Under the pieces are notes generated by a model, which did not search any database, was not told the DNA's origin, and saw only the letters and a list, made by a program, of their open reading frames with translations. The position numbers and the translations under genes were made by a program. 33,689 bases of DNA, taken from positions 174,008 through 207,696 of the forward strand of contig UBQW01000001.1 of assembly GCA_900467745.1 (NCBI GenBank), read 5' to 3'. The first letter of the stretch is position 1, and each line of letters opens with the position of its first letter. The stretch comes from Hyphomicrobiales bacterium (lineage in GTDB: Bacteria > Pseudomonadota > Alphaproteobacteria > Rhizobiales > Rhizobiaceae). Positions 1-7,757 of this stretch are shown here, piece after piece.

Positions 1-84
1 CGATGCGGGCGTTCTTGTTTTATAGCACTGTCTTCCGAGTATAGCGCCCGCGAAACCATCCGCGAACGCCCTTCTTCAGGTAGA

Positions 85-411
85 TCAGACCAGATACTTG
101 TCGTTCTTTGCGCTCGGGATCTTCACGACCGTCACCGTCGCATCGGTCAGCGCCTCGAACTGGTTGACCTTGCCGGGCTCGATATCGATGATGCTTCCCG
201 CTTCCCACACCTGGTCGATCATCCGCACCGTGCCGGAGACGACGAGCGTGATCTCGCGCGCGATCTTGTGATAATGCGCCGCATCCTTGTCGCCGGCGAC
301 GTAATGCTTCACGCCGACCTCGAACGCATCCGTCTTGACGACGGTGGGGTCGAAGTCGCCAATGAACCAGCCGCCGATCATGTCGTTGAGGGTGAGTGGC
401 TTCTCGCTCAT
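85..411 (-). CDS. small cupin-like protein, last gene of five-gene operon
   Basis: This 108-residue protein has no signal peptide and reads as a single-domain cupin-like beta barrel. A His pair in AHYHKIA (residues 46-47 region) followed by EITLVVSGTVRM and, further on, EAGSIIDIEPGKVNQF gives the usual two-motif cupin rhythm, although the second metal His is not obvious. Its start codon overlaps the stop of the upstream nucleotidyltransferase gene as ATGA, so it is translationally coupled as the fifth gene of the operon. Small cupins in polysaccharide clusters are often sugar-nucleotide isomerases or epimerases, or binding proteins; that role here is inference from context. Nothing identifies a substrate. 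The family call is moderately sure and the function unknown. Confidence 0.7.
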   Translation of the reverse strand: MSEKPLTLNDMIGGWFIGDFDPTVVKTDAFEVGVKHYVAGDKDAAHYHKIAREITLVVSGTVRMIDQVWEAGSIIDIEPGKVNQFEALTDATVTVVKIPSAKNDKYLV

Positions 412-1130
412 TTGTCACCTTCGGTGACGGACAGCTCGATCAGCTGGCGATCCGACTTGATCGGGTGGAAGTCCTTGGCGTTGATCGGGAAGATCCCGAT
501 CTTCTTCCCCTCGAGCACCATCTCGTTATAGACGGGGCAGACATAGAACATGTTGTTGTGCCGGGCGTCCTTGCGGATCGCGTTCTTCGCCGCGCGCACG
601 AAATCGCGTCCCTGCCGGAAATAGTAGAAGCCGGCCGTCGCATTGTCGCTGATCGGATGCTTCTCGGCCGCCTCGACCACCATGTTCTGCTCGTCGAGCC
701 GGACGAAGGAATAGCGCGGATGCACCGACTTGAAGGTTATCGTTCCGCCATCGAGCTCGCGCTCCACGAAGTTCTGGATCACCCCGTCGAAAGGAACGGT
801 CAGGAATTCGTCGCCGTTGATGATCAGCAGCGGCTCGTCGTTGTCGATGTAACCGGCGGCGAGCAGCGCCGTGCAGGCCGCCCCTTCGGTCTTGTCCTCG
901 ACCGAGACCACCGCGGCCTCCGGCGACAGCAGGCGCACGACCTCGTCGAGATGGTAGCGCGCCAGGTCCTTCTTCTGCATGGCCACGATGATGCGGTGGC
1001 CGTCGATCTTGGCGCATTCGGCCAGCTGCCGCTGCACCAGCGGTACGCCGTTGATTTCCACCAGCGCGGTCGGATAGGCTTCCATCGCCTGGATGCGAGG
1101 CTCGCCGGCTATCAGGATCAGAATATTCAT
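408..1130 (-). CDS. nucleotidyltransferase-like protein with degenerate nucleotide-binding loop
   Basis: A 240-residue protein of the sugar-nucleotidyltransferase (GT-A fold) family and a distant paralog of the gene at 2429-3190. The two share the blocks TEGAACTALLAAGYIDND, IINGDEF and SDNATAGFYYF. The N-terminal loop that normally reads GxGxRF...PKPLLP is altered: after ILIAGEP there is no Gly-x-Gly-x-Arg, and the PKP lysine site reads YPTALVEING. The core NGD acidic motif around residue 106 remains. It may therefore be catalytically altered, use a different donor, or act as a partner subunit. It starts 10 bp after the HAD gene stop and overlaps the cupin gene by ATGA, so it belongs to the same operon. 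Confidence 0.82.
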   Translation of the reverse strand: MNILILIAGEPRIQAMEAYPTALVEINGVPLVQRQLAECAKIDGHRIIVAMQKKDLARYHLDEVVRLLSPEAAVVSVEDKTEGAACTALLAAGYIDNDEPLLIINGDEFLTVPFDGVIQNFVERELDGGTITFKSVHPRYSFVRLDEQNMVVEAAEKHPISDNATAGFYYFRQGRDFVRAAKNAIRKDARHNNMFYVCPVYNEMVLEGKKIGIFPINAKDFHPIKSDRQLIELSVTEGDK

Positions 1131-1140
1131 CGCAAGCTCA

Positions 1141-1767
1141 TCAACCGTGGATTTTTCGAATGGTCTCGGTGATCGCAGGATAGTTCACATCCGCGATATC
1201 GTTCACCACCATGACATGCGCGCCGGAACCCTTGGCCGCCTTGATACCGTTCTCGTTGTCCTCGACGATCAGGCATTCCTCGGGCGTCAGGCCCATCATG
1301 GTGATCGCCTTGACGTAGATTTCCGGGCTCGGCTTGCCGTGCTTGACGTCTTCGTTGCTCAGCTGGAACTCGAGATAACCGTCGAGTGCGGCTCGCGACA
1401 TCATCAGCGACACCGTGCTCTTGATCGAGTTCGACGCCACGGCGAGCCGGTAACCGTCTTCTCGCAGCCGCGCCAGCGCGTATTCCTGCTTGAAGGTCGG
1501 CTTGCACTTGGTGTGGATCATCTCGGTCGTGTAGAGCTGTTTCATCTCGTTGATGAACCCGTGCAGCGCCTCGGGAAGCCCGCGCGTCGTTGTCAGGATC
1601 TCGAGCTTGCGCCGTGTCGGCAAGCCGTCGAAGATCGTCAGGTGCTCGTGCAGCGGAATGGTGTATCCGAAGAGCTCGAGCGCCCGGTTGAGCGCCTCAT
1701 AGTGCCATTCGCGTGCGTCGATCAGCACGCCGTCCATGTCGAAGATAATCGCCTTAAGCGTGGTCAT
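1141..1767 (-). CDS. HAD-superfamily phosphatase, beta-phosphoglucomutase-like
   Basis: A 208-residue HAD hydrolase with all four motifs. Motif I is DMDGVLIDA near residue 9, with the nucleophile Asp and the acid/base Asp two residues later. Motif II is VASNS, motif III the Lys of GKPSPE, and motif IV the acidic VEDNENGI. A helical cap lies between motifs I and II, as in beta-phosphoglucomutase and GmhB-like sugar phosphatases. The start was set at the ATG that overlaps the upstream GDPD-like gene stop (ATGA); a longer frame exists but encodes implausible sequence. Between two nucleotidyltransferase-type genes, dephosphorylation or isomerisation of a phosphosugar or phospho-alcohol precursor is the natural guess. 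The substrate is not determined. Confidence 0.88.
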   Translation of the reverse strand: MTTLKAIIFDMDGVLIDAREWHYEALNRALELFGYTIPLHEHLTIFDGLPTRRKLEILTTTRGLPEALHGFINEMKQLYTTEMIHTKCKPTFKQEYALARLREDGYRLAVASNSIKSTVSLMMSRAALDGYLEFQLSNEDVKHGKPSPEIYVKAITMMGLTPEECLIVEDNENGIKAAKGSGAHVMVVNDIADVNYPAITETIRKIHG

Positions 1768-2432
1768 GCTGCGTCCCGGCCTGTCAAAATCAGTTGCGCG
1801 CGCTCCGGAAAGTCGGTGCAGACGGAAAGCCCGTCCCGCTCGTTGAGCCCCGAAGACACCAGCCACTGGAGAAATGGTTCATATTCGTCGTGGCGACCGT
1901 GAAGATCCGGCGCCACCAGCGTGGCCTGCTTGCCGTCGGCGAGAATGCGCTCGATCAGCGCCGCGTCATACCAGCGCCCCGGCAGGAAGTTGTCGATCCA
2001 CACGCCGGTCACGCCAGGGTCGTCATAGAGCGACGCCTCGCGCTCATATTCACTGAGACGCGTGAACGAGACCATCTTGCGCTTCACGCCCTGGATGAGA
2101 TCGGGAACCGACGCATCGAACAGAAAGTAATTGCTGTAGCCTTCGCTCGAGAGCACTTCGGCCAGCATGTCGTGCAGACCATCGGCCTTGATGTTCAGCG
2201 CCAGCAACGGCGAGCCGTACTGCTTGGCAATCCGAAGCAGCTCGGCAAAGGAGATCTCTCCCCCGCGCGGAATGTCGTGCGAGATCACGATCGAAGGCGC
2301 GCCGTCCGCCTGGCTGTCGCGCACATCGGTCTCCGTGCCGAAGCCGAGCGAGAAGGAGCGAACGAAGGCCTCGACGGAGTTCTTCTCTTCCGGCGTCTTC
2401 CAGTAGCCGCGATGGCTCAGAACCTCGATCAT
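1764..2432 (-). CDS. glycerophosphodiester phosphodiesterase-like TIM-barrel protein
   Basis: A 222-residue cytosolic protein with GDPD-family landmarks: an N-terminal HRGYW, then NSVEAF, then the acidic TETDVRDS, then IVISHDIP. These correspond to the HR, E-x-D and HD catalytic elements of glycerophosphodiester phosphodiesterases. It is shorter than typical GDPDs (about 240-300 residues) and the later barrel strands are divergent. No signal peptide is visible. It overlaps the genes on both sides by ATGA, making it the second gene of the operon. GDPD-like enzymes inside sugar-nucleotide operons are compatible with trimming or recycling a glycerophosphate-type decoration, but this is inference only. 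Confidence 0.78.
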   Translation of the reverse strand: MIEVLSHRGYWKTPEEKNSVEAFVRSFSLGFGTETDVRDSQADGAPSIVISHDIPRGGEISFAELLRIAKQYGSPLLALNIKADGLHDMLAEVLSSEGYSNYFLFDASVPDLIQGVKRKMVSFTRLSEYEREASLYDDPGVTGVWIDNFLPGRWYDAALIERILADGKQATLVAPDLHGRHDEYEPFLQWLVSSGLNERDGLSVCTDFPERAQLILTGRDAA

Positions 2433-3190
2433 AGAGAAGCACCCAGCGACCGCGTCACGTCGACGGACAGAGGCAGGCTCTGGAAATGGGTGAGATCCTC
2501 GGGCACGCCGAGACCGTACATGCCGGCATCCACCGAGCCGATCGAATAGGCGCCGATCTTCGAGCCGTCCTCGATCATGAAATTATAGACCGGCGCCACG
2601 TAGAACTCGCCGTTGACGCGGAAATCGCGCTCGATCATCCGGTCCGCATAGGAAACGAAGTCCGAGCCCTTGCGGAAATTGTAGATCCCGACGGTCGCGT
2701 GGTCGGAAATCACCTGCTTCTCGACGACGTTGTCGATATAGCCATCGGCGCCGAAGGAAACGAAGCTCCACTTCGGATCATCCGCCGTCATGGTCATGAT
2801 CATCCCGTCGAGATCGCCCATGGCCCGAAGATAATCGTCGATATCGACGTCGATATACTGGTCGCAATTGGCGATCATCATCGGCTGATCGTTGTCGATC
2901 TCGTCGCGCGCGAGCAGCACCGTGCAGGCGGCCCCCTCTGTCACCTGCTCGACGAGGAAGATCTCGCAGCCCGGCGCCCAGGCGCGCAGGTTCTCGCCCA
3001 GCCCGTGCTCCCTGATATGGGCGGCCTGGCAGATGAAGATGAACCGATGCTCGACCGACGGGCGAAGGTTTTCGATCACCAGCCGGATCATCGGCACGCC
3101 GTGCACAGGCAGAAGTGGCTTGGGGAGAGTATAGCCGGCCTTGGCGAAGCGGCTTCCATGCCCTGCCATTGGTACGACGATGTTCAACAT
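2429..3190 (-). CDS. sugar nucleotidyltransferase (GT-A fold), first gene of operon
   Basis: A 253-residue NTP-transferase. The N-terminus carries the classic nucleotide-binding signature: PMAGHGSRF and then PKPLLPVHGVPM within the first 35 residues, with the Gly-x-Gly-x-Arg loop and the PKP lysine intact. The block TEGAACTVLLARDEIDND and the metal-associated NCDQY near residue 108 follow. Later residues include VEKQVISDHATVGIYNF, shared with the paralog at 408-1130. Such enzymes make CDP- or dTDP-sugars, or phospho-alcohol donors, for capsule and LPS assembly. It is first in a five-gene operon in which successive genes overlap or are 10 bp apart. The activated substrate cannot be named from sequence. 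Confidence 0.86.
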   Translation of the reverse strand: MLNIVVPMAGHGSRFAKAGYTLPKPLLPVHGVPMIRLVIENLRPSVEHRFIFICQAAHIREHGLGENLRAWAPGCEIFLVEQVTEGAACTVLLARDEIDNDQPMMIANCDQYIDVDIDDYLRAMGDLDGMIMTMTADDPKWSFVSFGADGYIDNVVEKQVISDHATVGIYNFRKGSDFVSYADRMIERDFRVNGEFYVAPVYNFMIEDGSKIGAYSIGSVDAGMYGLGVPEDLTHFQSLPLSVDVTRSLGASL

Positions 3191-3307
3191 TGCGTATATC
3201 CCGAATTGTATCAGCTTACACCGTGAGGCGACCCATAACGGCCGAAGCTGGCGTCACGCTGTCCCGGATGGGCCAGATGCCCGGCTGAGCAAAGAAACTT
3301 GCCCGAA

Positions 3308-3349
3308 ATGAAACGACCCGCGCGGATCACTCCACGCGGGTCGTTTCAT
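3308..3349. terminator. perfect 15-bp inverted repeat, probable terminator
   Basis: ATGAAACGACCCGCG at 3308-3322 pairs perfectly with CGCGGGTCGTTTCAT at 3335-3349 around a 12-nt loop. A T-rich stretch follows on the plus strand (TATTCTTATT), and a shorter one follows on the minus strand. It sits between the end of the OmpA-like gene (3423) and the start of the five-gene operon (3190), both read on the minus strand, so it most likely ends the OmpA-like transcript. Confidence 0.75.
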
Positions 3350-3422
3350 CTATTCTTATTCAGTGTCTTTCAGACGCATACGGGAAATATTTCACAGGCT
3401 TCCGGCTGACTTGAAGACGACC

Positions 3423-4007
3423 TCAGGATTTCTTCGTGAAGACGCCGAGATTGATCAGCTGTACGCGCCGGTTGTTCGATCCCGATGTATCCGTGCCCGG
3501 GATCGGCATGTATTCGCCGACGCCAACAGCATAAAGCCGCTGCGGATCGACCGCGAAGGTCGTGGATAGAGCTTCCTTGATGGCGGCCGCCCTCTGCTCG
3601 CTAAGATCGAGATTGTGCTTCTCGTCGCCCGTAGAGCTTGAGTGCCCGACCACCAGGAATTTATAGTCCCAGAGGTTCGGATGATGCAGCGCGTCGGCAA
3701 GCAGGCCGAGCGTGCGGTAGGAACTCGGCTGGATCGCAACGGAATCGTTCTCAAAATTGATCTCGACCACCATCTGCGGCAGCTTGGCGATGCGCTTCCA
3801 GTTCGGCAGCTCCGACATCTGCTTGCTGCCGCCGCTGATCGCCTCCTGCCGCAGGATCTCGAGATCGATGGCTGACGCAGCAGAGGTCAGCTTGCCGAGC
3901 CCCTTGACGATGCGCTCCTGCGACACTTCCTGCGCCGATGCCAAGGCAGGAACGAGGATAACCGCCGCCGCGAGAATGATTGCTTTCGAAAGAACCCGCT
4001 TCATCAT
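3423..4007 (-). CDS. OmpA-family C-terminal domain protein, secreted
   Basis: A 194-residue protein with a signal peptide (MMKRVLSKAI..., cleavage near ALASAQ). After a linker of about 65 residues comes an OmpA-like peptidoglycan-binding domain: VVEINFENDSVAI, then FLVVGHSSSTGDEKHN, LDLSEQRAAAIKEAL and a terminal NNRRVQLI. The conserved Asp/Arg diaminopimelate-binding positions are approximated by TGDEKHN...NNRRV. The start was placed at the ATGATG preceded by GGAG with 5-nt spacing; a start six codons upstream lacks a good site. It follows the Cys-rich gene by 1 bp and so is co-transcribed. A periplasmic or outer-membrane wall-anchoring role is inferred. There is no beta-barrel N-domain, so it is not a classical porin-type OmpA. 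Confidence 0.87.
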   Translation of the reverse strand: MMKRVLSKAIILAAAVILVPALASAQEVSQERIVKGLGKLTSAASAIDLEILRQEAISGGSKQMSELPNWKRIAKLPQMVVEINFENDSVAIQPSSYRTLGLLADALHHPNLWDYKFLVVGHSSSTGDEKHNLDLSEQRAAAIKEALSTTFAVDPQRLYAVGVGEYMPIPGTDTSGSNNRRVQLINLGVFTKKS

Positions 4008-4008
4008 C

Positions 4009-4437
4009 TCATCTCCATCCCGCATTGGTGATTGTCTGATTGCATTCGTCGCTGACGCGCGGCTGCTTCTTGATCAGGCAGGCAAGCACGAAGCCGTCGC
4101 CCTTGATGCCGTTGCAGCTCTTCGACATGTCGCGCTGGCAGACGCGTTCATAGGCCGTCTGCGCCTGTTCGCGCGTCGTGATCGATTGGAAGACGGTACC
4201 AAGCGAAGCCTTGCAGCTCGGCGAAACCTTCGCCGCGTTCTGCTGCAGGCAGTCGGCGATGCGGCCGCTGCCGAGGTTCAGTCCCTTGCACAGTTTCTGG
4301 ATGTCGGAGCCGCAATCGCTTGCGAGCTTCGTCACCGCATCCGCATAGCTCAAGGTCTGCGCCGACGCTCCCCAGGCAAGGCCCATGGAGACACACGCAA
4401 CGGCCGTTATCAGAATCCCTCGTCTTGATCTTTTCAT
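4009..4437 (-). CDS. secreted protein with two cysteine-rich (GLG1-type) repeats
   Basis: A 142-residue precursor with a signal peptide (MKRSRRGILI..., cleavage near GASAQ). The mature part holds two cysteine-rich repeats. The first has DCGSDIQKLCKGL, then GRIADCLQQN, then SPSCKASL. The second has VCQRDMSKSCNGI, LACLIKKQ and DECNQTI. Eight cysteines in a C-x(7)-C-x(10-12)-C-x(10)-C style spacing match the cysteine-rich repeat seen in eukaryotic GLG1 and in some proteobacterial periplasmic proteins. The start was moved to the ATG before the signal peptide. It heads a two-gene operon with the OmpA-like gene. Two TACG direct repeats lie upstream, at 4502 and 4630. The molecular role is unknown; disulfide-bonded periplasmic structure is inferred. 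Confidence 0.8.
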   Translation of the reverse strand: MKRSRRGILITAVACVSMGLAWGASAQTLSYADAVTKLASDCGSDIQKLCKGLNLGSGRIADCLQQNAAKVSPSCKASLGTVFQSITTREQAQTAYERVCQRDMSKSCNGIKGDGFVLACLIKKQPRVSDECNQTITNAGWR

Positions 4438-4501
4438 CCTATCCGTCCCTGACTGGTCACATCGACGGGCGGGACGATGGCATGATGTCGCGCGAACGGA
4501 G

Positions 4502-4515
4502 CGTATATTACCGTA
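4502..4515 (-). promoter_or_regulatory. TACG-N6-TACG direct repeat
   Basis: Minus-strand TACG-GTAATA-TACG, 65 bp upstream of the Cys-rich gene start. It is one of six copies in the window, all intergenic. The 10-bp repeat period fits two protomers binding on one face of DNA. A clear -10 hexamer is not visible at the distance seen for other copies. Confidence 0.55.
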
Positions 4516-4629
4516 ACGCACATCGGCCTTGGCGGGCTGAATTGGAGCCGTCACACCACTGCAACAGGAGTCGGATCGACCTCGACGGCCCGCATTCGAA
4601 GCCTTTTCCAGGCCGTTTCGGACCGCAGC

Positions 4630-4643
4630 CGTAACATACCGTA
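4630..4643 (-). promoter_or_regulatory. TACG-N6-TACG direct repeat between divergent genes
   Basis: Minus-strand TACG-GTATGT-TACG between the Cys-rich gene and the divergent gene at 4730. It is about 86 bp from the plus-strand start (reverse orientation to it) and 193 bp from the minus-strand start. A plus-strand CATACT/TATCAT stretch at 4663-4671 could be a -10 for the 4730 gene. Confidence 0.5.
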
Positions 4644-4729
4644 TCTTACAGCCACCCCCGCGTATCATACTGCCTTCGCTTCTCCATCCGCCCTATCATC
4701 CCCTGAGGATGAACTTGGAGGACGTAGAG

Positions 4730-5197
4730 ATGACATCGACGCAGACATCCGCACCCCATTCCATGGCCAGCGCCGAAGAACTGCGCAAACGCGCCCTTGA
4801 GCTCCAGATCGCCGAAATGGAGCGCGACGAGAAGATCAAGGCGCGAGAAGCTGAAAAGCATGCCGAGTTCGTCGAGGACTTCTTCCGCAAGCATATCGAC
4901 GAGAAGGAACGCGCGATGATCAAGCGCCTCGTCATGAAGGCCGCGGCGGATGGCAAGTACGAAGCGATGATCTACAGCTTCCCCTCGAGCTTCTGCGACG
5001 ACGGCGGCCGCGCCATCAACAACAGCCTTCCAGGATGGCAGAAGACGCTTCAGGGCAAGGCGAAGGAGCTTCTCGACCTGTTCGAACAGCTTGCCAAGCC
5101 GCAGGGCTATGGGTTGAAGGCGATGATCATCGATTTCCCCGGTGGCATGCCCGGCGATGTCGGCCTGTTCCTGACCTGGGAACCCCCGGTCAAATAA
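4730..5197 (+). CDS. hypothetical cytosolic protein with N-terminal coiled coil
   Basis: I do not recognise this 155-residue protein. Residues 12-60 are a charged helix rich in Glu, Lys and Arg with heptad-like spacing (ELRKRALELQIAEMERDE), probably a coiled coil. The C-terminal part ends in a compact hydrophobic block (GLKAMIIDFPGGMPGDVG). There is no signal peptide or membrane segment. The ATG at 4730 was chosen because GGAGG at 4717-4721 lies 8 nt upstream; an earlier ATG at 4709 has no usable site. It is transcribed divergently from the Cys-rich/OmpA operon and shares its intergenic region with a TACG repeat. It converges on the DUF2950 gene across a strong hairpin. Confidence 0.75.
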   Translation: MTSTQTSAPHSMASAEELRKRALELQIAEMERDEKIKAREAEKHAEFVEDFFRKHIDEKERAMIKRLVMKAAADGKYEAMIYSFPSSFCDDGGRAINNSLPGWQKTLQGKAKELLDLFEQLAKPQGYGLKAMIIDFPGGMPGDVGLFLTWEPPVK

Positions 5198-5233
5198 AGC
5201 CCCGGGAGGGGCAGCACGAGCGCATCGATTTGA

Positions 5234-5266
5234 CGGGTGGCGGTTGTTTCGGACAGCCGCCACCCG
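5234..5266. terminator. hairpin between convergent genes
   Basis: CGGGTGGCGG at 5234-5243 pairs perfectly with CCGCCACCCG at 5257-5266 around a 13-nt loop. It lies between the convergent ends of the 4730 gene (5197) and the DUF2950 gene (5280). The T-tract is poor on both sides, so a bidirectional terminator is likely but not certain. Confidence 0.6.
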
Positions 5267-5279
5267 AATGCGTATCGGC

Positions 5280-6212
5280 CTATTCGGACACGACCGACCA
5301 GTTGTTGTCGGGATTGAAGGTCTTGATCGCCGCCGCCTTCTTCTCCGTCTCCGGCCCGAGGTCGCGCTGGTAGATCACACTCATGCCATTGGCGATGAAT
5401 GTCTGCACACCTGTCTCCCGGTACTTGACCGGCCAGGCAATCACCGCGAAGCCCGCCGTCATGTGACCGTTGACGATGTAGCTCTGCTTGCCGCCGAGCA
5501 CGTTGTCGCCCTGCCCCGTCAATATCCGGTAGTGATACCCGAAGTAGCCCTCGCCGCGCTTGGCCTTGCCGAAGGCGGCGGTCTCGATCAGTGGGCCGGC
5601 CGGGCTGTCCTCGTCGCCGGGGCCGGCCTGCCAATAGAGCCCATCCCGTTTGCCGGGCGAACTGATCAGCTTCTGCGCATACTCGTAGATGCCAGAACCA
5701 GTCCGATCCTCAGAGGCATAGATGTGCTGGGCGATGACGAAATTATGGATGGTCTCGATCGTCGCGAGCTCGTTTTCGCCGATGCGGCGGTTGACGATCT
5801 CCTCCAGCCCGGTGCGCGTGTCGAAGGTCCACTTGTCGTCGGCGCCCTTCGTCAGCGGAAACGGCAGCGGCCAGAGCCTGTCGCCGATGGCGACGACCTT
5901 GCGGCCATCGAGATCCTCCAGCTTCATCAGCCGCGACGCGCCCTCGCGGATCAGCGCATAGCTGACCATGGCCGCGTTGTTGTCCTTGAGCTTGTCGGCC
6001 TTCAGCCCGAGCAGCTCCGCAAGCCCATTCAGATCGTTCGCCGCCAGCACCGCCTTCAGCTTGTCGAGCGCCATGTCAGGCGTGTCGAAGGACGGTTGCG
6101 GCGCCTTGCCGATGAACTCCGAGAGGGCGGTCTGCGCTAAGGACGAACTTGCGAACGTCAAGGGCAGGACCACGCCAACCAGCAAACGCATCAACTTCAG
6201 TCGCAATGCCAT
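5280..6212 (-). CDS. DUF2950 family secreted protein
   Basis: A 310-residue precursor with a signal peptide (MALRLKLMRLLVGVV..., cleavage near SSLAQ). The mature protein matches what I know of the DUF2950 family: an N-terminal helical region with repeated KLKAVLAANDLNGLAELLG-type segments, then DKWTFDTRTGLEEI and RIGENELATIE. Glycine- and aromatic-rich C-terminal strands follow (GYFGYHYRILTGQG, NGHMTAGFAVIAWP). The start at 6212 has GGAGG with 5-nt spacing. It lies 36 bp after the DUF3300 gene; DUF3300-DUF2950 is a recurrent pair in proteobacteria. No biochemical function is established to my knowledge. A periplasmic or envelope location is supported by the signal peptide only. Confidence 0.85.
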   Translation of the reverse strand: MALRLKLMRLLVGVVLPLTFASSSLAQTALSEFIGKAPQPSFDTPDMALDKLKAVLAANDLNGLAELLGLKADKLKDNNAAMVSYALIREGASRLMKLEDLDGRKVVAIGDRLWPLPFPLTKGADDKWTFDTRTGLEEIVNRRIGENELATIETIHNFVIAQHIYASEDRTGSGIYEYAQKLISSPGKRDGLYWQAGPGDEDSPAGPLIETAAFGKAKRGEGYFGYHYRILTGQGDNVLGGKQSYIVNGHMTAGFAVIAWPVKYRETGVQTFIANGMSVIYQRDLGPETEKKAAAIKTFNPDNNWSVVSE

Positions 6213-6248
6213 GGTTGCCTCCATTGGCTCTGGAAACCCGGTCAGATC

Positions 6249-7691
6249 CTATCGTCTTCCACCGCCGCCACCGCCGCGCCGTGGCGGCGGACGCGAATGA
6301 CCGCCACCGCCACGCCCGCCGCCGCCGGCATAAGACCTCGGTGCCGGGCGGCTCTGCGCGCGCGGCGCGCCGCGCTGACCGCCACCCATGCTCTGGCCGC
6401 CACGTTGTGACGCAATGGCTTCGCGGCGTCCTGACGATTGCGGGTTGCCGAGCGCGTTGGGCCGAGAGCGGTTGTCCGGCCTCGCCGCCATCTTCGGCGC
6501 GCCGGAATTCTTCTTCACATTGCCCTTCGATGGACGATTGGCCCCGGCATTGCCGGGGCGAGCGTCCGGACGAGAGGAATTCGCCGGACGGTTGCCGGCA
6601 TTCGGGCGGTCCGCCGGTCTGTTGGCGATGCCCGGCTTACCGTTGGTCTTCAGGCCGTTGACTGTTCCCTTGCGGATATCGTCGGCGCGGGCCGCCGTGT
6701 TGCGTCCCCCTGCCCCGAGATCAGCCCGGCGGTCGCCGACCTGGTTCTTCAGCTGGTTGCGCTTGTCGCCCTCAAGGCCGGACTTGATCGCGGTGCGATC
6801 GAGATTGGCGAACTGGCTCTTGTCGATGCTGAGCTTGCTGCGGTCGACCTTCGTCCAGTCGACATCGTTCCACTTGACCTTGCCGTTGAAGTTCCGGTCG
6901 TTGAAGCAGTTGTTGCAATCGATATCGACATCACCGTTCCACCGGCCGCCCCAGACCCCCCAATCGTCCCAGTTGACGATCGCCGCCCAGGCGACGCCGG
7001 TGACAGCACCCGCGAAAAACGCGGCGCCCGGATAGTAATAGTTGTCATAGGAACTCGGATAATAGGAGATCGGCTCTGCCGCGTAGCCCGGCTCGTAGAG
7101 CATCTGCGGCTCATATTGCGGGATATAGACCTTCTGAGGATCGGTCGGGCGGATCACCACGTTGTTGTTTTCGGTGACGACGGTCACCTTGTCGTCGGTC
7201 TTGATGATGTTCTTCGCCACCGCCTCGTCGCGCAGCTGCTGGATGGCAACGAGCACATCCTTCTGCTGGTTGGTTAGCGCATCGCCGAGCTTTTGCGTCC
7301 AGTCGAGATCGTCGCTCATCATCTTCACGATGTCGGGATAGTTCAGCAGCGAAATGACGCTGCCGTCCCAGTCATCCTTGGGCTTGAGATCGGCGTTCTT
7401 TTTCTTGGAGTCCAGGAAGCGTTGCGCCTCGATGATCTGCAGCGGGAAAAGCGACGCCGCCGAAATCGCTGCGACCAGTTCGTCCGGATAAAGCGCGATA
7501 CGGGCGACCAGCACCTCCAGCTCATCCTCGGACAAGAGGTCGGTCGTGGCAGCAGGTGCCGCCGGGGCCGGCGCGGCAGCGGGAGCCGCCGTTTGCGCGA
7601 ACACAGAGGATGGCTCCTGCATGGAGATGAGCGCCAGCGCCGTCAAACCAGTTGTCAGGCCAGCGGTTAGTCTGAACGATCTTGATTTCAT
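6249..7691 (-). CDS. DUF3300 family secreted protein with Gly/Arg-rich tail
   Basis: A 480-residue precursor. The signal peptide ends near SSVFAQ and is followed by an Ala/Pro linker. The DUF3300 domain spans about residues 40-230, with LLSEDELEVLVARIALYPDE, LFPLQIIEAQRFL, PKDDWDGSVISLLNYPDI and PQKVYIPQYEP. A Tyr-rich stretch and one hydrophobic Gly/Ala segment (FFAGAVTGVAWAAIV) follow. The last 130 residues are Asn/Arg/Gly/Pro-rich low complexity ending in poly-Gly and Arg-Arg. The ATG at 7691 has GGAAAGG 10 nt upstream. It is followed by the DUF2950 gene. The positively charged tail may interact with polyanionic surface material, which is inference. The biochemical role of the family is not known to me. 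Confidence 0.87.
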   Translation of the reverse strand: MKSRSFRLTAGLTTGLTALALISMQEPSSVFAQTAAPAAAPAPAAPAATTDLLSEDELEVLVARIALYPDELVAAISAASLFPLQIIEAQRFLDSKKKNADLKPKDDWDGSVISLLNYPDIVKMMSDDLDWTQKLGDALTNQQKDVLVAIQQLRDEAVAKNIIKTDDKVTVVTENNNVVIRPTDPQKVYIPQYEPQMLYEPGYAAEPISYYPSSYDNYYYPGAAFFAGAVTGVAWAAIVNWDDWGVWGGRWNGDVDIDCNNCFNDRNFNGKVKWNDVDWTKVDRSKLSIDKSQFANLDRTAIKSGLEGDKRNQLKNQVGDRRADLGAGGRNTAARADDIRKGTVNGLKTNGKPGIANRPADRPNAGNRPANSSRPDARPGNAGANRPSKGNVKKNSGAPKMAARPDNRSRPNALGNPQSSGRREAIASQRGGQSMGGGQRGAPRAQSRPAPRSYAGGGGRGGGGHSRPPPRRGGGGGGRR

Positions 7692-7757
7692 GACGCGTCG
7701 ACCTTTCCGTGCAAATGGCGATGAATGCTGCTCTTGGCGCGCTCCATGTCCGAGCAC

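Noticed and set aside
5..71. Inverted repeats GCGGGCG/CGCCCGC (5-51) and GGGCGTTC/GAACGCCC (7-71) after the cupin gene
   Set aside because: The loops are 33 and 49 nt and the two pairings exclude each other; terminator function is not convincing.
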